From a virus: a DNA stretch of 25,678 bases. The notes beneath the pieces are model-generated. The model saw nothing but the letters and a program-made list of their open reading frames with translations, was not told the origin of the DNA and did not search any database. The stretch covers positions 1 through 25,678 of the IMG/VR virus record IMGVR_UViG_3300045010_000557. The stretch is one strand, 5' to 3'. The first letter of the stretch is position 1. Each line of letters opens with the position of its first letter. Position numbers and translations under genes: made by a program. Positions 13,574 through 22,539 of this stretch are shown here, piece by piece.

Positions 13574-14901
13574 TGCTGACAAAGGAAATATTGTTCGAAC
13601 TACCAGAAGTTTTGTCTGAACCAAGGATAATAAAAAATTTCTTTCCTCAACACATGTTGGACCGTGTCAAAAAATCTGTGGCAGATACTGGAATGGGTAC
13701 GGACAAAGTCCAATTCCACACCATGCTCGCCAGGTGGGAGGCGCCGGTACAATTTGATTCTGATATTGAAGAGCACTGCACACAAAAGGCAAGAGAAATA
13801 TTCAACGATGATTCTTTGAAGAAAGCTTATTTCTTTGCCGTTAGATACCAAAGAAAAAATGGTTGCGTCCCGCACCTTTGGGAGCATACAGACCAGAACG
13901 GCACGCAAACAACGATAGATATAACGATAGAGAATACCGCAAACTGGGGATTGATAGTAGAGGGTCAGCACTTCGAGCAGAATCCCAATGATGCAATTGT
14001 TTTCTGCGGACAACAACACATGCATGCAAGGCCGCCGTATCCAACGAGTGACCCCGATGCACATACGACGGTTTTGTTTCTGCATTTTACGCAACCAAAC
14101 CATTGGATACAAAAAGACGCCAAGGATGGTTTTCATAAATACGGTGCGGACGGCGACGCAAGGTTTTTCAACCGCAATCGTTATTTCGCAATGCCAGACG
14201 GACCAGTGAATCAACCCGTTTGTTCATGCCATGATTATTCCGTAATATTGAGATTTTACAACGAATTCTTTGGTGATTCAATCAAATCAGAACCAGAGAC
14301 AGTAGACATGACGGTTTTGGACAAAATAGAATTGGCACCTGGTATCGTCAAATACAAGATTGCCAAAGAATCGGCCCGCACATTAAAAGGTTTGATTCAA
14401 AATGCAATGTTTAAACAATGGAAACCAGCCGAAGTTTTGGTCAAAGACGACAAGCCTGGTGTGGATTACTCCGCAAGAAATTGTTACAATTATTTTATAA
14501 CTGACAAAGAATTTACATGCCATCCACAAGACCCTGTACGCAGGGCTGCAGAATCGCTCCAGACGGGCCTGGATGCGATTATAGAGGACTTCAGGGGCAG
14601 ATACAGCATAATACCCCTGGTTAGCCATCACACCGTTTTATTGCGTTATGAAGAAGGAAATAAGTTTCATAACCACATAGATGACCATCCTCAGTTTCCA
14701 AGAGTAGTATCTTTATCTTTATTTTTAAATGATGATTTTGAGGGTGGCGAACTAGAGTTCAAAGAATTTAATCTTAAAATTAAACCAGAAGCGGGTGAGA
14801 TTGTGGTGTTTTCGTCAGGTTTTCCTTACATGCATCAGGTTCACCCAATAACAAAAGGCATTCGATATGCCGTTGTTAAATGGTACGACTACAAAAGGTA
14901 A
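13573..14901 (+). CDS. Tandem 2-oxoglutarate/Fe(II) oxygenase, prolyl-hydroxylase-like
   Basis: ATG 13573 (overlapping the previous TGA) gives 442 residues; an earlier ATG at 13459 would lie inside the Cys-rich gene. The C-terminal domain (~240-442) is a classic prolyl 4-hydroxylase-type fold. It has LLRYEEGNKFHNHIDDHP with HxD = H368/D370, SLSLFLNDDFEGGELEF, PEAGEIVVFSSG, distal H421 and R431 in HQVHPITKGIRY. The N-terminal half (~85-175) holds a second, more divergent double-stranded beta-helix. It has HLWEHTDQNGTQ with a second HxD (H105/D107), an Asn/Asp-Ala-Ile-Val-Phe strand and HMHARPP (H151 candidate). Both triads look intact. Such enzymes couple 2-oxoglutarate decarboxylation to hydroxylation; the substrate is not evident, but a Pro-rich repeat protein lies three genes upstream. 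Confidence 0.88.
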   Translation: MLTKEILFELPEVLSEPRIIKNFFPQHMLDRVKKSVADTGMGTDKVQFHTMLARWEAPVQFDSDIEEHCTQKAREIFNDDSLKKAYFFAVRYQRKNGCVPHLWEHTDQNGTQTTIDITIENTANWGLIVEGQHFEQNPNDAIVFCGQQHMHARPPYPTSDPDAHTTVLFLHFTQPNHWIQKDAKDGFHKYGADGDARFFNRNRYFAMPDGPVNQPVCSCHDYSVILRFYNEFFGDSIKSEPETVDMTVLDKIELAPGIVKYKIAKESARTLKGLIQNAMFKQWKPAEVLVKDDKPGVDYSARNCYNYFITDKEFTCHPQDPVRRAAESLQTGLDAIIEDFRGRYSIIPLVSHHTVLLRYEEGNKFHNHIDDHPQFPRVVSLSLFLNDDFEGGELEFKEFNLKIKPEAGEIVVFSSGFPYMHQVHPITKGIRYAVVKWYDYKR

Positions 14902-14909
14902 AGATTTAG

Positions 14910-14930
14910 CCTTTAATATAGGAGAGTTTT
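14910..14930 (+). promoter_or_regulatory. Copy 2 of the CCTT-N6-AGGAG element
   Basis: The 30-base gap before the internal-virion operon reads CCTTTAATATAGGAGAGTTT. CCTT, then six A/T bases, then AGGAGA and a T-run follow the same spacing as at 2070. AGGAGA (14920-14925) is the ribosome binding site for ATG 14932. TATAGGAGA also resembles the initiation end of T7-type promoters. It marks the start of a new gene block after the oxygenase. Confidence 0.45.
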
Positions 14931-14931
14931 C

Positions 14932-15378
14932 ATGGCATTCCAACCAGAAATATATGAAGCGGCCAGAAGAAACCTATTTGACCAGTATGCCCAACAGGCT
15001 GCCTTGAATGCCTACAATCGTTATTTGGCTGAGGTGCGCGGTCAACGCCCTATTTTGCAATTGGAAGAGGCAGCCTTTGGTAGGACCGCTGGCGGCGGTT
15101 TGGGCGAGGTTCCCAGACTTACCAGCGCTTATGGTCGCAGGGGCCTGCAAGGCATGGGGGTTCGTTCCGGTATTTATAAGCAGGCTTTGGAGAACTATGC
15201 CAAGCAAAGAGAACGCCAGCTGGGTTATGCCAGAGAAGATTTGGCCACTGGTTTGAGGGGTTATGACCTTACGGCTACGCAGCTGCAGCAGGGGCTGGAG
15301 TCGGGTTTGGCTGACCTGGAGAGAACCAAAGCAAGACAAATAGCAGAAGACGCGCAAGCGTTGATGAACTTAAGGTAG
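14932..15378 (+). CDS. Putative small internal virion protein (148 aa)
   Basis: This protein is helical and rich in Ala, Gln, Arg, Leu and Tyr. It has heptad-like stretches (QYAQQAALNAYNRYLAEVRG, QALENYAKQRERQLGYARED, LQQGLESGLADLERTKARQI) around a glycine-rich linker (GRTAGGGLGEVPRLTSAYGR). The composition resembles podovirus internal core proteins ejected with the DNA. Together with the next four genes it occupies the place of the T7 gp14-gp16 block. No Cys and no enzymatic motif. The N-terminal pattern (alanine-rich, NAYNRYLAE) is echoed in the next protein (NAAINAYKAQTG), hinting at a shared origin. Confidence 0.75.
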   Translation: MAFQPEIYEAARRNLFDQYAQQAALNAYNRYLAEVRGQRPILQLEEAAFGRTAGGGLGEVPRLTSAYGRRGLQGMGVRSGIYKQALENYAKQRERQLGYAREDLATGLRGYDLTATQLQQGLESGLADLERTKARQIAEDAQALMNLR

Positions 15379-15386
15379 GTTGAATA

Positions 15387-16943
15387 ATGGCTGTTATTTC
15401 AAGAAGACTTGGTCAAGTAGTTTCTAATAAACCACAATCAAATATATTTGACCCCACCGAAGGTTCAGAAATTCCGACCACCTCAACTGCCACCAGTGGC
15501 AGCAGCGGCAGCAGAGTTCCACGTACCTATTACGATGCTTTGGCCGACGCCGCCAGACAAAACGCTGCAATCAATGCATATAAAGCACAGACGGGTTATG
15601 AAACCGATATAGCAAAAATTCAATTTGATGCAAGAAAATTTGCGCAGGAACAAGAGCTTGATGCTCAAGCATTGGCGAGACAGCGAGCAGGTGCCGCTCA
15701 ATCGCTCAAATATCTGGAGGGTCAACTTGGTGCAGGCATACCATCTGTCATAACCGGAGAACTGGAATCCCAGCAAAGAATTGGTGAAGAATACATCCGA
15801 AACCAGGCCGCAAATTTGTTGTCGCAACTGCAGGCTCGTGAAACGGCATCGAGGGGTTTGACTCAGACTGGTTTTTCGAACTTGATGAATTATCTTGCGC
15901 GCAATCAACCGACTGCGTTTGCACAAGCTCAACGCGCCATGCCAGCCGTGACACAGTCGCAGCTCGGCCAGTACATGGCAGGCCAGGGAGTAAGCCCGGC
16001 TGCCGCACAGGAAGCAGCACGTCTGGCAAACATCCAGGCTGCTGGTGGCGCATCAAACTACAACCAGTTGCTGAACGTGCTTGCCGCACGTGAGGCAGCA
16101 GGCCAGGCTTCGCGTCAATCGGAAGCTCAGATGGGTTTGGCTACGCAGTTGGCGCAGCTGCAGAATATTTATGGTGCGGCCACTGGTGGATTGGAGCAGT
16201 CAAGACTGTCTGCTTTGGCTGACTTGGCCAGCAGAATCAGTGCAGCTAGACTACAGGCACAGCGTGAAGCAACAGCCCGTGAGCAGGCGATAAAGGATGC
16301 GATAGCCGAACTGTTGGCTACCGGTTTGATTCCTGGTGCAGGAGCTGGTGCAGGAGCTGGTGCAGGAGCTGGTGCAGGGGCTGGTGCAACTCGACCGCCA
16401 GAATCAACTGGAGCAACGACTGGTTCAATTGATTTCGTCAAAGGCGGACAATTGCCACCAGAGGCAGCCAATTATCCGACACCTGCAACCAGCAACATCA
16501 GAGCCAATCAAGGTGATTTGTCTGGTCCAGACACTGGTTATCGCCCTGGCACTCCTTCCCGCAACTTGGTAGGCGTGCGTTACGAGGGTAGTGGCGCCAA
16601 TCGTGTGAGGTTTGATGTGTATTCGGACAACACGCAGGAAGGTCCGTTTGACGACCCAGAACCAGGGTTCTTGCAACCACCGCCAGACACCGGTTATCGC
16701 CCTGGTACTCCTTCTCGCTATTTGATTACTTCTCGCTATGAGGGTTCGGGTCCAAATCGTGTCAAATATGATATTTTTTCTGATGGTTCGCAAGAAGGAC
16801 CATTTGAAGACCCAGAACCAGGGTTCTTGCAACCACCGCCAGACTATATTCCAAACATAGGACCGAATCCAGGGTTTAGCAGAGGCGTAACTTTGGAAGA
16901 CCAACTTAGGGCACTTGCCGCACTTGGATTGGGTATAGAATAA
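15387..16943 (+). CDS. Putative internal virion protein with GA linker and duplicated 52-aa module
   Basis: The 518-residue protein has a long Ala/Gln-rich helical region (about 45-310, e.g. FAQEQELDAQALARQRAGAA, LADLASRISAARLQAQREAT), a pure Gly-Ala stretch at 317-334, and two tandem copies of a 52-residue module (382-433 and 434-485). Each module begins DTGYRPGTPSR, has RYEGSG.NRV..D..SD in the middle and ends EPGFLQPPP. The module is Tyr/Pro/Gly-rich and may be a small beta fold. It lacks any known catalytic motif. The helical part suits a DNA-ejection protein, while the repeats look like a surface-binding or linker part. The function is inferred from position. Confidence 0.75.
   Translation: MAVISRRLGQVVSNKPQSNIFDPTEGSEIPTTSTATSGSSGSRVPRTYYDALADAARQNAAINAYKAQTGYETDIAKIQFDARKFAQEQELDAQALARQRAGAAQSLKYLEGQLGAGIPSVITGELESQQRIGEEYIRNQAANLLSQLQARETASRGLTQTGFSNLMNYLARNQPTAFAQAQRAMPAVTQSQLGQYMAGQGVSPAAAQEAARLANIQAAGGASNYNQLLNVLAAREAAGQASRQSEAQMGLATQLAQLQNIYGAATGGLEQSRLSALADLASRISAARLQAQREATAREQAIKDAIAELLATGLIPGAGAGAGAGAGAGAGAGATRPPESTGATTGSIDFVKGGQLPPEAANYPTPATSNIRANQGDLSGPDTGYRPGTPSRNLVGVRYEGSGANRVRFDVYSDNTQEGPFDDPEPGFLQPPPDTGYRPGTPSRYLITSRYEGSGPNRVKYDIFSDGSQEGPFEDPEPGFLQPPPDYIPNIGPNPGFSRGVTLEDQLRALAALGLGIE
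16335..16388 (+). repeat. 12-bp repeat coding Gly-Ala linker
   Basis: Four units of GGTGCAGGAGCT (the last with GGGGCT) plus a half unit encode a (GA)9 stretch. It separates the helical half of the 518-residue protein from the C-terminal modules and is likely a flexible spacer generated by slippage. Confidence 0.95.
16530..16841 (+). repeat. Tandem 156-bp duplication (52-aa modules)
   Basis: Copy 1 spans 16530-16685 and copy 2 spans 16686-16841, directly abutting. The ends are nearly identical in DNA (for example the segment coding EPGFLQPPP), while the middles differ mostly by conservative changes (V/I, R/K, F/Y, D/E). This suggests a duplication followed by selection to keep the fold. Confidence 0.95.
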
Positions 16944-17902
16944 TGGCAAAGATAGCACAAAGACTCGTAGCCGCAGGCGCATCACCCGAGCGTGCACGCG
17001 CATTCGAACAACAGTTCACGCAAAGAGTGCAGACAGCACAACCCGGTCTTGGCAAACCGAAAGACATCGAAGACGCGTTCGACGCAGAGATTGCAGCATT
17101 TGCCGCAGCAGCATACCCTAATGTGTTCAGACCACCGACGATTGATGACCCACGCATAGATGCTTATATTAATGGTGCATACGGAGAAAATGTGTTGTTA
17201 AACATAAGAAGAAAATCCCTTGCGTTCAAAGCACCAGACTTGTACAAAATCTTTGCAGCATATACGAATACTACAACGAAGGAAAATGAGCTTGAAAACA
17301 CACCAGATAATAAGCTTGGTCTTGACGCATTGATTGTAAAAAAGCTTTACATTGAGAAACAACCAATCGGTCAACTCAAGAACGCCCTTGCAAGTGGTGA
17401 CTACAAAATTGTACCTGACCCCAAAAAACCCAATGTAGAAAAATCAATAACTGGTGCATTGTTCCCATCTGAATATGGTGCCTTGGTTGACAAATACGCC
17501 GCACAACAAGCAGCCGCAGAAGAGGAATATTCAAATCTGAAAAAAAGCTTTTTAGACAGTGACAAATATTATAAGGTTGGATTGCCAACACCCAATCTTA
17601 AGTATGGTTTGATAGAAGATTTGTCGAAAGGTACCGTATCGTGGACGACTCATCCAAGCGTAGCCAGAATATTAAAGACGCAAGGTGTGCGCGCAAAACA
17701 GCTGGCACAAACTGCACCAGCTGGTTACATAGGTGCCGCTGGTCCTGGTTCTGCATCAACTTTGGGCAGGATGAAAAATGAAGCATTAAACTTTGAAAAC
17801 AACTTGTTCAAAGAATTCCAGCAAAGCGGTGCAACACCGTTCGGTGACGAAGTCAAAAGAAGAGAAAAGCTGAAAAAGTCAACAACACTACCGGGTAAAT
17901 AA
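16943..17902 (+). CDS. Unknown, putative internal virion protein (319 aa)
   Basis: ATG 16943 overlaps the previous TAA, and the stop overlaps the next ATG (TAATG), so it is coupled on both sides. The N-terminal part is helical (AKIAQRLVAAGASPERARAF, EQQFTQRVQTAQPGLGKPKD), the middle mixes Lys-rich helices and short strands, and the C-terminus is basic (EVKRREKLKKSTTLPGK). No Cys-rich, membrane or catalytic motif is visible. The order within the block suggests an ejection or core protein. I do not recognise a family. Confidence 0.75.
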   Translation: MAKIAQRLVAAGASPERARAFEQQFTQRVQTAQPGLGKPKDIEDAFDAEIAAFAAAAYPNVFRPPTIDDPRIDAYINGAYGENVLLNIRRKSLAFKAPDLYKIFAAYTNTTTKENELENTPDNKLGLDALIVKKLYIEKQPIGQLKNALASGDYKIVPDPKKPNVEKSITGALFPSEYGALVDKYAAQQAAAEEEYSNLKKSFLDSDKYYKVGLPTPNLKYGLIEDLSKGTVSWTTHPSVARILKTQGVRAKQLAQTAPAGYIGAAGPGSASTLGRMKNEALNFENNLFKEFQQSGATPFGDEVKRREKLKKSTTLPGK

Positions 17903-20900
17903 TGGCACCAAGGCCTAGAGAAGTTAATCCACCAATTCCTCCGCTCGGTGGTAGCGGGACTACGCCGGAGCCTATAATTCCTCCGCTCGGTGGTAGCGGG
18001 ACTACGCCAGAGCCTATAATTCCTCCGCTCGGTGGTAGCGGGACTACGCCAGAGCCTATAATTCCTCCGCTCGGTGGTAGTGGAGCAGTAACAACCGTAA
18101 AGCCGCAAGGTTTCATTGGCCCAATGCCTGGAGAGCAGCCAAAGCCGCCAACACCAACCACGGTGCCTGCAACGACGAGCCGTTCAATCGGTCCACAGTT
18201 GATTGAAGCACAGCGCAATTTACAGGTTGCACAAGCACAGGCGACCAGAGCTGGCGTGCCAGAAACCACCATCCAACAAATTGTGTCTGGAGAAAAGAAA
18301 CCCAACAAGGGTTTGGTGGTGTTGGGCAAGGTGATTGGCTTTGATATTGTTCCTGGCAAGGGGTCATTCAAGCCGATAGAAACACTGGTTCTTGGTCCAG
18401 CAACAAGACTTGACGTAGGTCGTCGTGCTGTCATATCAACTTTCAAAGAAGTTGGTGACGAATTTGCCGCAATCAATGCAGCAACCGAGGGCAGTATAAT
18501 CGGTGATATTTTGCCGGGCAAAGGACGTATCCGCGGCAGAGAAGGCTACAAGCTCGGCAAGAGCGGATTCAGCGCCAGCGATTGGTTGAGACAAACCAAC
18601 GACCTGGCAACGGGTTATGGTTCGACAATCCTGCCATCGCCGACTGGAAACAAGTGGATTGACCGCGGCATTGGATTCGTCGGGGACGTCGTATTTGACC
18701 CGATATCTTGGGTGGCTGGTCCTGCTGGCATTGCAAAAAAACCACTAATAGAAGCCGTAGAAGCTGGTGGCAAGAGAGCCGCAGTGGAAGCAACCATTGC
18801 AGCAGCAAGGTCAGCTGGTGCAAAAAAGGTCACGCTCGACCTTGTTGATGCCGCGGGCACGACCGTATCTAGAACGGTGCCACTAGAAGAGGCTTCAAGA
18901 ATAGCTGCGCAATTAGAACAACCAGCAGTAAAAGCGTTAGAACAAGCAGCCAAAGAAGGCCCACGCAGGGTTCTTGGTGCAAGAAGCCGCGAAGAACTTG
19001 CGCAAGTCGCAAGAGAAGCAAGAGCAGTAGCCGTTGCCACCGGCAACACAAAAGTGGCCAGTGTTCTCACGGACGATGTCATTAGAGACCTTGCTACTCG
19101 TGGCTATAGCGCCGCACGCGGTGAAGTTGCCGACGTGCTTGGTATTCGTGGCGGTCTTCGTGCAATCAATCCGTTGTCTGCGGTTGGTATTGGTCCGGAC
19201 AAATTCCGTATTCTTCCTCAAATCACCGAGCCGTTCACCAACGTGATTGGTTCTGGTCTGACTGGTATACGCGTGGGTTTTCCGACAAAGAATCTTCCCA
19301 GAGTTCTCAGTGTCATAAACAAAGGTTTCGTCAACACTCGTTTGGGCAACGAGATATTAAGGGCCACTACTCCAATCGGAGAAGGCGGGTTGTTCGGTCC
19401 GGAACAGATACAAAGCATGCGCGTTGCCCTGCGTTCTGGCAGCATTGCAGACAATATTACTGGTGTCACGAGAAAGCTGACTGGCGCAGAGGGAAATGAT
19501 TTTGTTCGTCTGCTCGCAGAAGACAGGGCATTCAGATTGATTGCGGCACAAGCAAACGGCGACGTTATCCGCGTGCTTGCACCAACTTTGGCCAACAGAA
19601 GATTCTTTAGTTATTCCAATACCATAGTGGATTTGCTCGACAGAAAGATTGCACAAGAACTTCCGGATGGCACCAAGCTCTTGGTGCCTGCAGTTGATTT
19701 AACTGACAGAACATTGACTGCCGCCGACGCAACGGCAGCATTGGGCAGAACGGTGACAGAAGAAGAGTTCTTGTTTGCCCAACAAATCCGCGGACAACTC
19801 GACGAAATTTACGCCAACAACAATTTCTTGTATCAAAGACAACAGCTAGCTGCTGGTATAGAAGAAGATGCGCTGAGACAACTTCCGAAGAACTCGTCGT
19901 ACTTTCCCCACGTTCTCAGCCCTGACGCAAGAAGGGCGGTACAGCAGAGGCGTCTTCCTCAAGAAGCGCTTGATGCCATGGAGATTGACAGAACCTTTGC
20001 GTTGGCCGGTGCAAACCCGCGTGAGTTGAAGGTCGGCTCCAGATGGTTTGGTGTCATCCTTGAACCCGAGGATATTGCGGGTGGAGTGAAAAGACTGAAT
20101 CAAATCGCCAGAGAAAATGGCGGCTTGAAGTATGACGTGTTTGAAACTAACGCAGAGAGTGCGCTGACCAGGTACGGTCAAGCCACGGCAAGAGACAACG
20201 CCTACACCGAGTTCTTGTACAGAATGGCACAGGCAACCGACGGAACCGGCCCGTTAGGAACAGGCAGCGGTCCGTATCGCGCCAAAGCTTTTGATGACAT
20301 CATACAAACTCCGGCACAAGTGCAGGAGGTGGGTCGTGCACCGTCGGCTTTGGCTGGTTTCGAGTCGGCAATCGAGGCGGTCATAACGCCGGAGCGTGTC
20401 GCCTATCTTTCCACGAACGAAGGGCGCAGGCGCGTTCTGCAGCAACTTGTTGAAGACATGCGTGATTTCAACAAAGAGGCCTTGAAACGCACCGGTAAAA
20501 AACAATTTTATGATGAAGTAAACCAGGTTGTCAATAATTTTCAAACACGAATAAGAGACCTGGAAAGAATGTCCCCGCCAGTCGGCTATCCTTCCGCCCT
20601 TGACAGCGAGGCCAGCGCCCTGCTTGAGTCTTTGGTGAATGAATCCAAAGGATTGGTTCTCAACGTGAACAACGTCAAGGCTGATAACTGGATAAGAATC
20701 CTTCCGATGTACAACGACTTGTTCGGCAGGTTCGTTTCAATAAACTCCGCCAGATATCCTGGTCTTGCTGGTTCCCAACAAGTTACAGAATTGTTACAAA
20801 ACTTCCGCAGATTGGAAGACCCGCTGATAGCACAAGCACTGCCCAAAGCACTGCAGGACACAACCCAAATGTTCAAGGCGTGGGTGACTGCGACACCCGG

Positions 20901-22539
20901 ATTCCATACTCGCAACGCAATATCGAACATATTCTTCATGCTATCCGCTGGTGCAGCACCAGGCAACATGAGCGAAGGCGCAAGATATTATGCTGCCTAC
21001 AACGCGTTCTTGAAGAGGACAGAAAAAGAAGCCATCAAGGGCGGAAAATCGCTGGTGTTCTCGGAAGCTGACGAAATAATTGCAAGCGACATTCTTGGAA
21101 GCAAGATGTTCGACGCATTGGTTGACGTTGACCCAGCTTTGTTCAACAGGTTGTTTGATAGAGAGATAAGAAGAAGAACAGCGGCTTTGGGTCCTGGTGG
21201 AAAGACGTTGTTCGATTTTTATTTGAGTCCAGAATACATGCGTTTTGCTGGTTTTCCGAAAGGATTCAACCCCTACAGGGCATCGCCCGCGGACGCACTA
21301 AGATGGTTTGATAAAGTCAAAGAAACATACGATGCAGTTCTTGTCAACGCAACTGGTGGTTACGGACTCTTGGGTGACGTGTTCGAAGGTGGTGGACGCC
21401 GCGGAATCAGCGGTACAACAAACATAAGGACGCTGCGTGGTGCAGAAACAGCGGGAGAAAAAGCGGCGGGTGCTGCAGCAGGAGTGTCGCGCATCTTGGC
21501 CAAACCATTGTCTTGGTCCAAACAGGCTGGAGGCAAGATTGAGGATTATACCCGCTTTGTTTTGACTTATGATGGTTTGAAGCAGGGTCTCAGTCCCGAA
21601 CAAGCAGCAGCCCGTACCGCAAAATATCTCATCGACTACCAGGACTTGTCGCAAGCAGACAAGGTAATCAAGCAGTTCATTCCGTTCTGGACCTGGACCA
21701 GCCGTTCGTTCCCGCTCATCGTAGAGTCTGCGTGGCTGAATCCGAAGGCTTACGCAATCTACAACAGCCTTGAGCGCAACTTGCGTGACACCGAGGGCGA
21801 AGAGGGTCAGTTCACACCAAGCTATTTCAGTGGTGCTTTCAAGCTACCGGTTGGTGAAAACATCTATGCAGTACCGGACTTTGGTTTCCAACGTCAAGAA
21901 GAAGGATTGGCCAGACTAACCGACCCGTCCAGCATACTTGCATCGATAGCACCGGTGTATCGTGCACCGATGGAGGCTGCAATCAACCAGAGGTTCCAGA
22001 CTGGTGAACAAGTTTACAATCCATATTATGAAGAAGCGGCACAGGCTCAACTTCAATATCTGCTTCAGCAAATTACACCGCAATTCTCGACCGTTGGTCG
22101 TCTGGGTAACGTTGCCGCAGCTGGTGCACAGGACCCATTGACGGCTGCATTGGCATTGATTGGTGCAGGTGCGGGAGGTTACGTCGGTGGACCGGCAGGT
22201 GCCGTTCTTGGTGGTGCAGCTGGCACAGGCGCAGGAATAGCAGGTCAAGGGATTCGCGGCGAGGTAGCCACACCAGATGCTCTCGAAAGACTGGCTCAAG
22301 CTTTGCAGGGAACCCTCAACATTCCAGGCACACAAATACCGTTGGTTCAAACGGGCAAGCCATCGTACATAGAAGAAGAACAGGGACCGTTCACTCGTGA
22401 AGAGTCGCGCCAAAAACTATTGAGCTACTTCGGTCTGCCAGTGCAGCAACTACAAGACTACCAACAGGCACAGAGAATAAAACAAATCATAGAACAACTG
22501 GAACAAGAAGCGGTGAGGACAAAGGAGAAAAATAAGTGA
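17902..22539 (+). CDS. Very large internal/ejection-type virion protein (1545 aa)
   Basis: This is the largest gene in the window. It opens with an IPPLGGSGTTPEPI repeat (residues 12-61), then a long mixed alpha/beta body. A segment TPGFHTRNAISNIFFML (about 996-1012) and a later DYQDLSQADKVIKQFIPFWT with WTSRSFPLIVESAWLNPKAY (about 1244-1283) resemble motifs of large polyvalent proteins (LPD38-like) that phages inject with their DNA. A glycine-zipper stretch (ALIGAGAGGYVGGPAGAVLG, about 1418-1437, continuing Gly-rich) could insert into a membrane. The C-terminus is a charged coiled coil (QRIKQIIEQLEQEAVRTKEK). No lytic transglycosylase or polymerase motif is obvious. A role in genome ejection is inferred from size, position and these motifs. 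Confidence 0.8.
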   Translation: MAPRPREVNPPIPPLGGSGTTPEPIIPPLGGSGTTPEPIIPPLGGSGTTPEPIIPPLGGSGAVTTVKPQGFIGPMPGEQPKPPTPTTVPATTSRSIGPQLIEAQRNLQVAQAQATRAGVPETTIQQIVSGEKKPNKGLVVLGKVIGFDIVPGKGSFKPIETLVLGPATRLDVGRRAVISTFKEVGDEFAAINAATEGSIIGDILPGKGRIRGREGYKLGKSGFSASDWLRQTNDLATGYGSTILPSPTGNKWIDRGIGFVGDVVFDPISWVAGPAGIAKKPLIEAVEAGGKRAAVEATIAAARSAGAKKVTLDLVDAAGTTVSRTVPLEEASRIAAQLEQPAVKALEQAAKEGPRRVLGARSREELAQVAREARAVAVATGNTKVASVLTDDVIRDLATRGYSAARGEVADVLGIRGGLRAINPLSAVGIGPDKFRILPQITEPFTNVIGSGLTGIRVGFPTKNLPRVLSVINKGFVNTRLGNEILRATTPIGEGGLFGPEQIQSMRVALRSGSIADNITGVTRKLTGAEGNDFVRLLAEDRAFRLIAAQANGDVIRVLAPTLANRRFFSYSNTIVDLLDRKIAQELPDGTKLLVPAVDLTDRTLTAADATAALGRTVTEEEFLFAQQIRGQLDEIYANNNFLYQRQQLAAGIEEDALRQLPKNSSYFPHVLSPDARRAVQQRRLPQEALDAMEIDRTFALAGANPRELKVGSRWFGVILEPEDIAGGVKRLNQIARENGGLKYDVFETNAESALTRYGQATARDNAYTEFLYRMAQATDGTGPLGTGSGPYRAKAFDDIIQTPAQVQEVGRAPSALAGFESAIEAVITPERVAYLSTNEGRRRVLQQLVEDMRDFNKEALKRTGKKQFYDEVNQVVNNFQTRIRDLERMSPPVGYPSALDSEASALLESLVNESKGLVLNVNNVKADNWIRILPMYNDLFGRFVSINSARYPGLAGSQQVTELLQNFRRLEDPLIAQALPKALQDTTQMFKAWVTATPGFHTRNAISNIFFMLSAGAAPGNMSEGARYYAAYNAFLKRTEKEAIKGGKSLVFSEADEIIASDILGSKMFDALVDVDPALFNRLFDREIRRRTAALGPGGKTLFDFYLSPEYMRFAGFPKGFNPYRASPADALRWFDKVKETYDAVLVNATGGYGLLGDVFEGGGRRGISGTTNIRTLRGAETAGEKAAGAAAGVSRILAKPLSWSKQAGGKIEDYTRFVLTYDGLKQGLSPEQAAARTAKYLIDYQDLSQADKVIKQFIPFWTWTSRSFPLIVESAWLNPKAYAIYNSLERNLRDTEGEEGQFTPSYFSGAFKLPVGENIYAVPDFGFQRQEEGLARLTDPSSILASIAPVYRAPMEAAINQRFQTGEQVYNPYYEEAAQAQLQYLLQQITPQFSTVGRLGNVAAAGAQDPLTAALALIGAGAGGYVGGPAGAVLGGAAGTGAGIAGQGIRGEVATPDALERLAQALQGTLNIPGTQIPLVQTGKPSYIEEEQGPFTREESRQKLLSYFGLPVQQLQDYQQAQRIKQIIEQLEQEAVRTKEKNK
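17935..18084 (+). repeat. 42-bp tandem repeat coding IPPLGGSGTTPEPI
   Basis: Three full 42-base units (17935, 17977, 18019) and a 24-base partial unit are almost identical in DNA, differing mainly at one CCGG/CCAG site. They encode a Pro/Gly/Thr tail at the very N-terminus of the 1545-residue protein. The near identity indicates recent expansion. Confidence 0.97.

Noticed and set aside
17902-22539. Tape measure protein for a long tail
   Set aside because: No long uniform coiled coil, no sheath or tail-tube genes nearby, and the motifs fit large internal/ejection proteins of short-tailed phages better.
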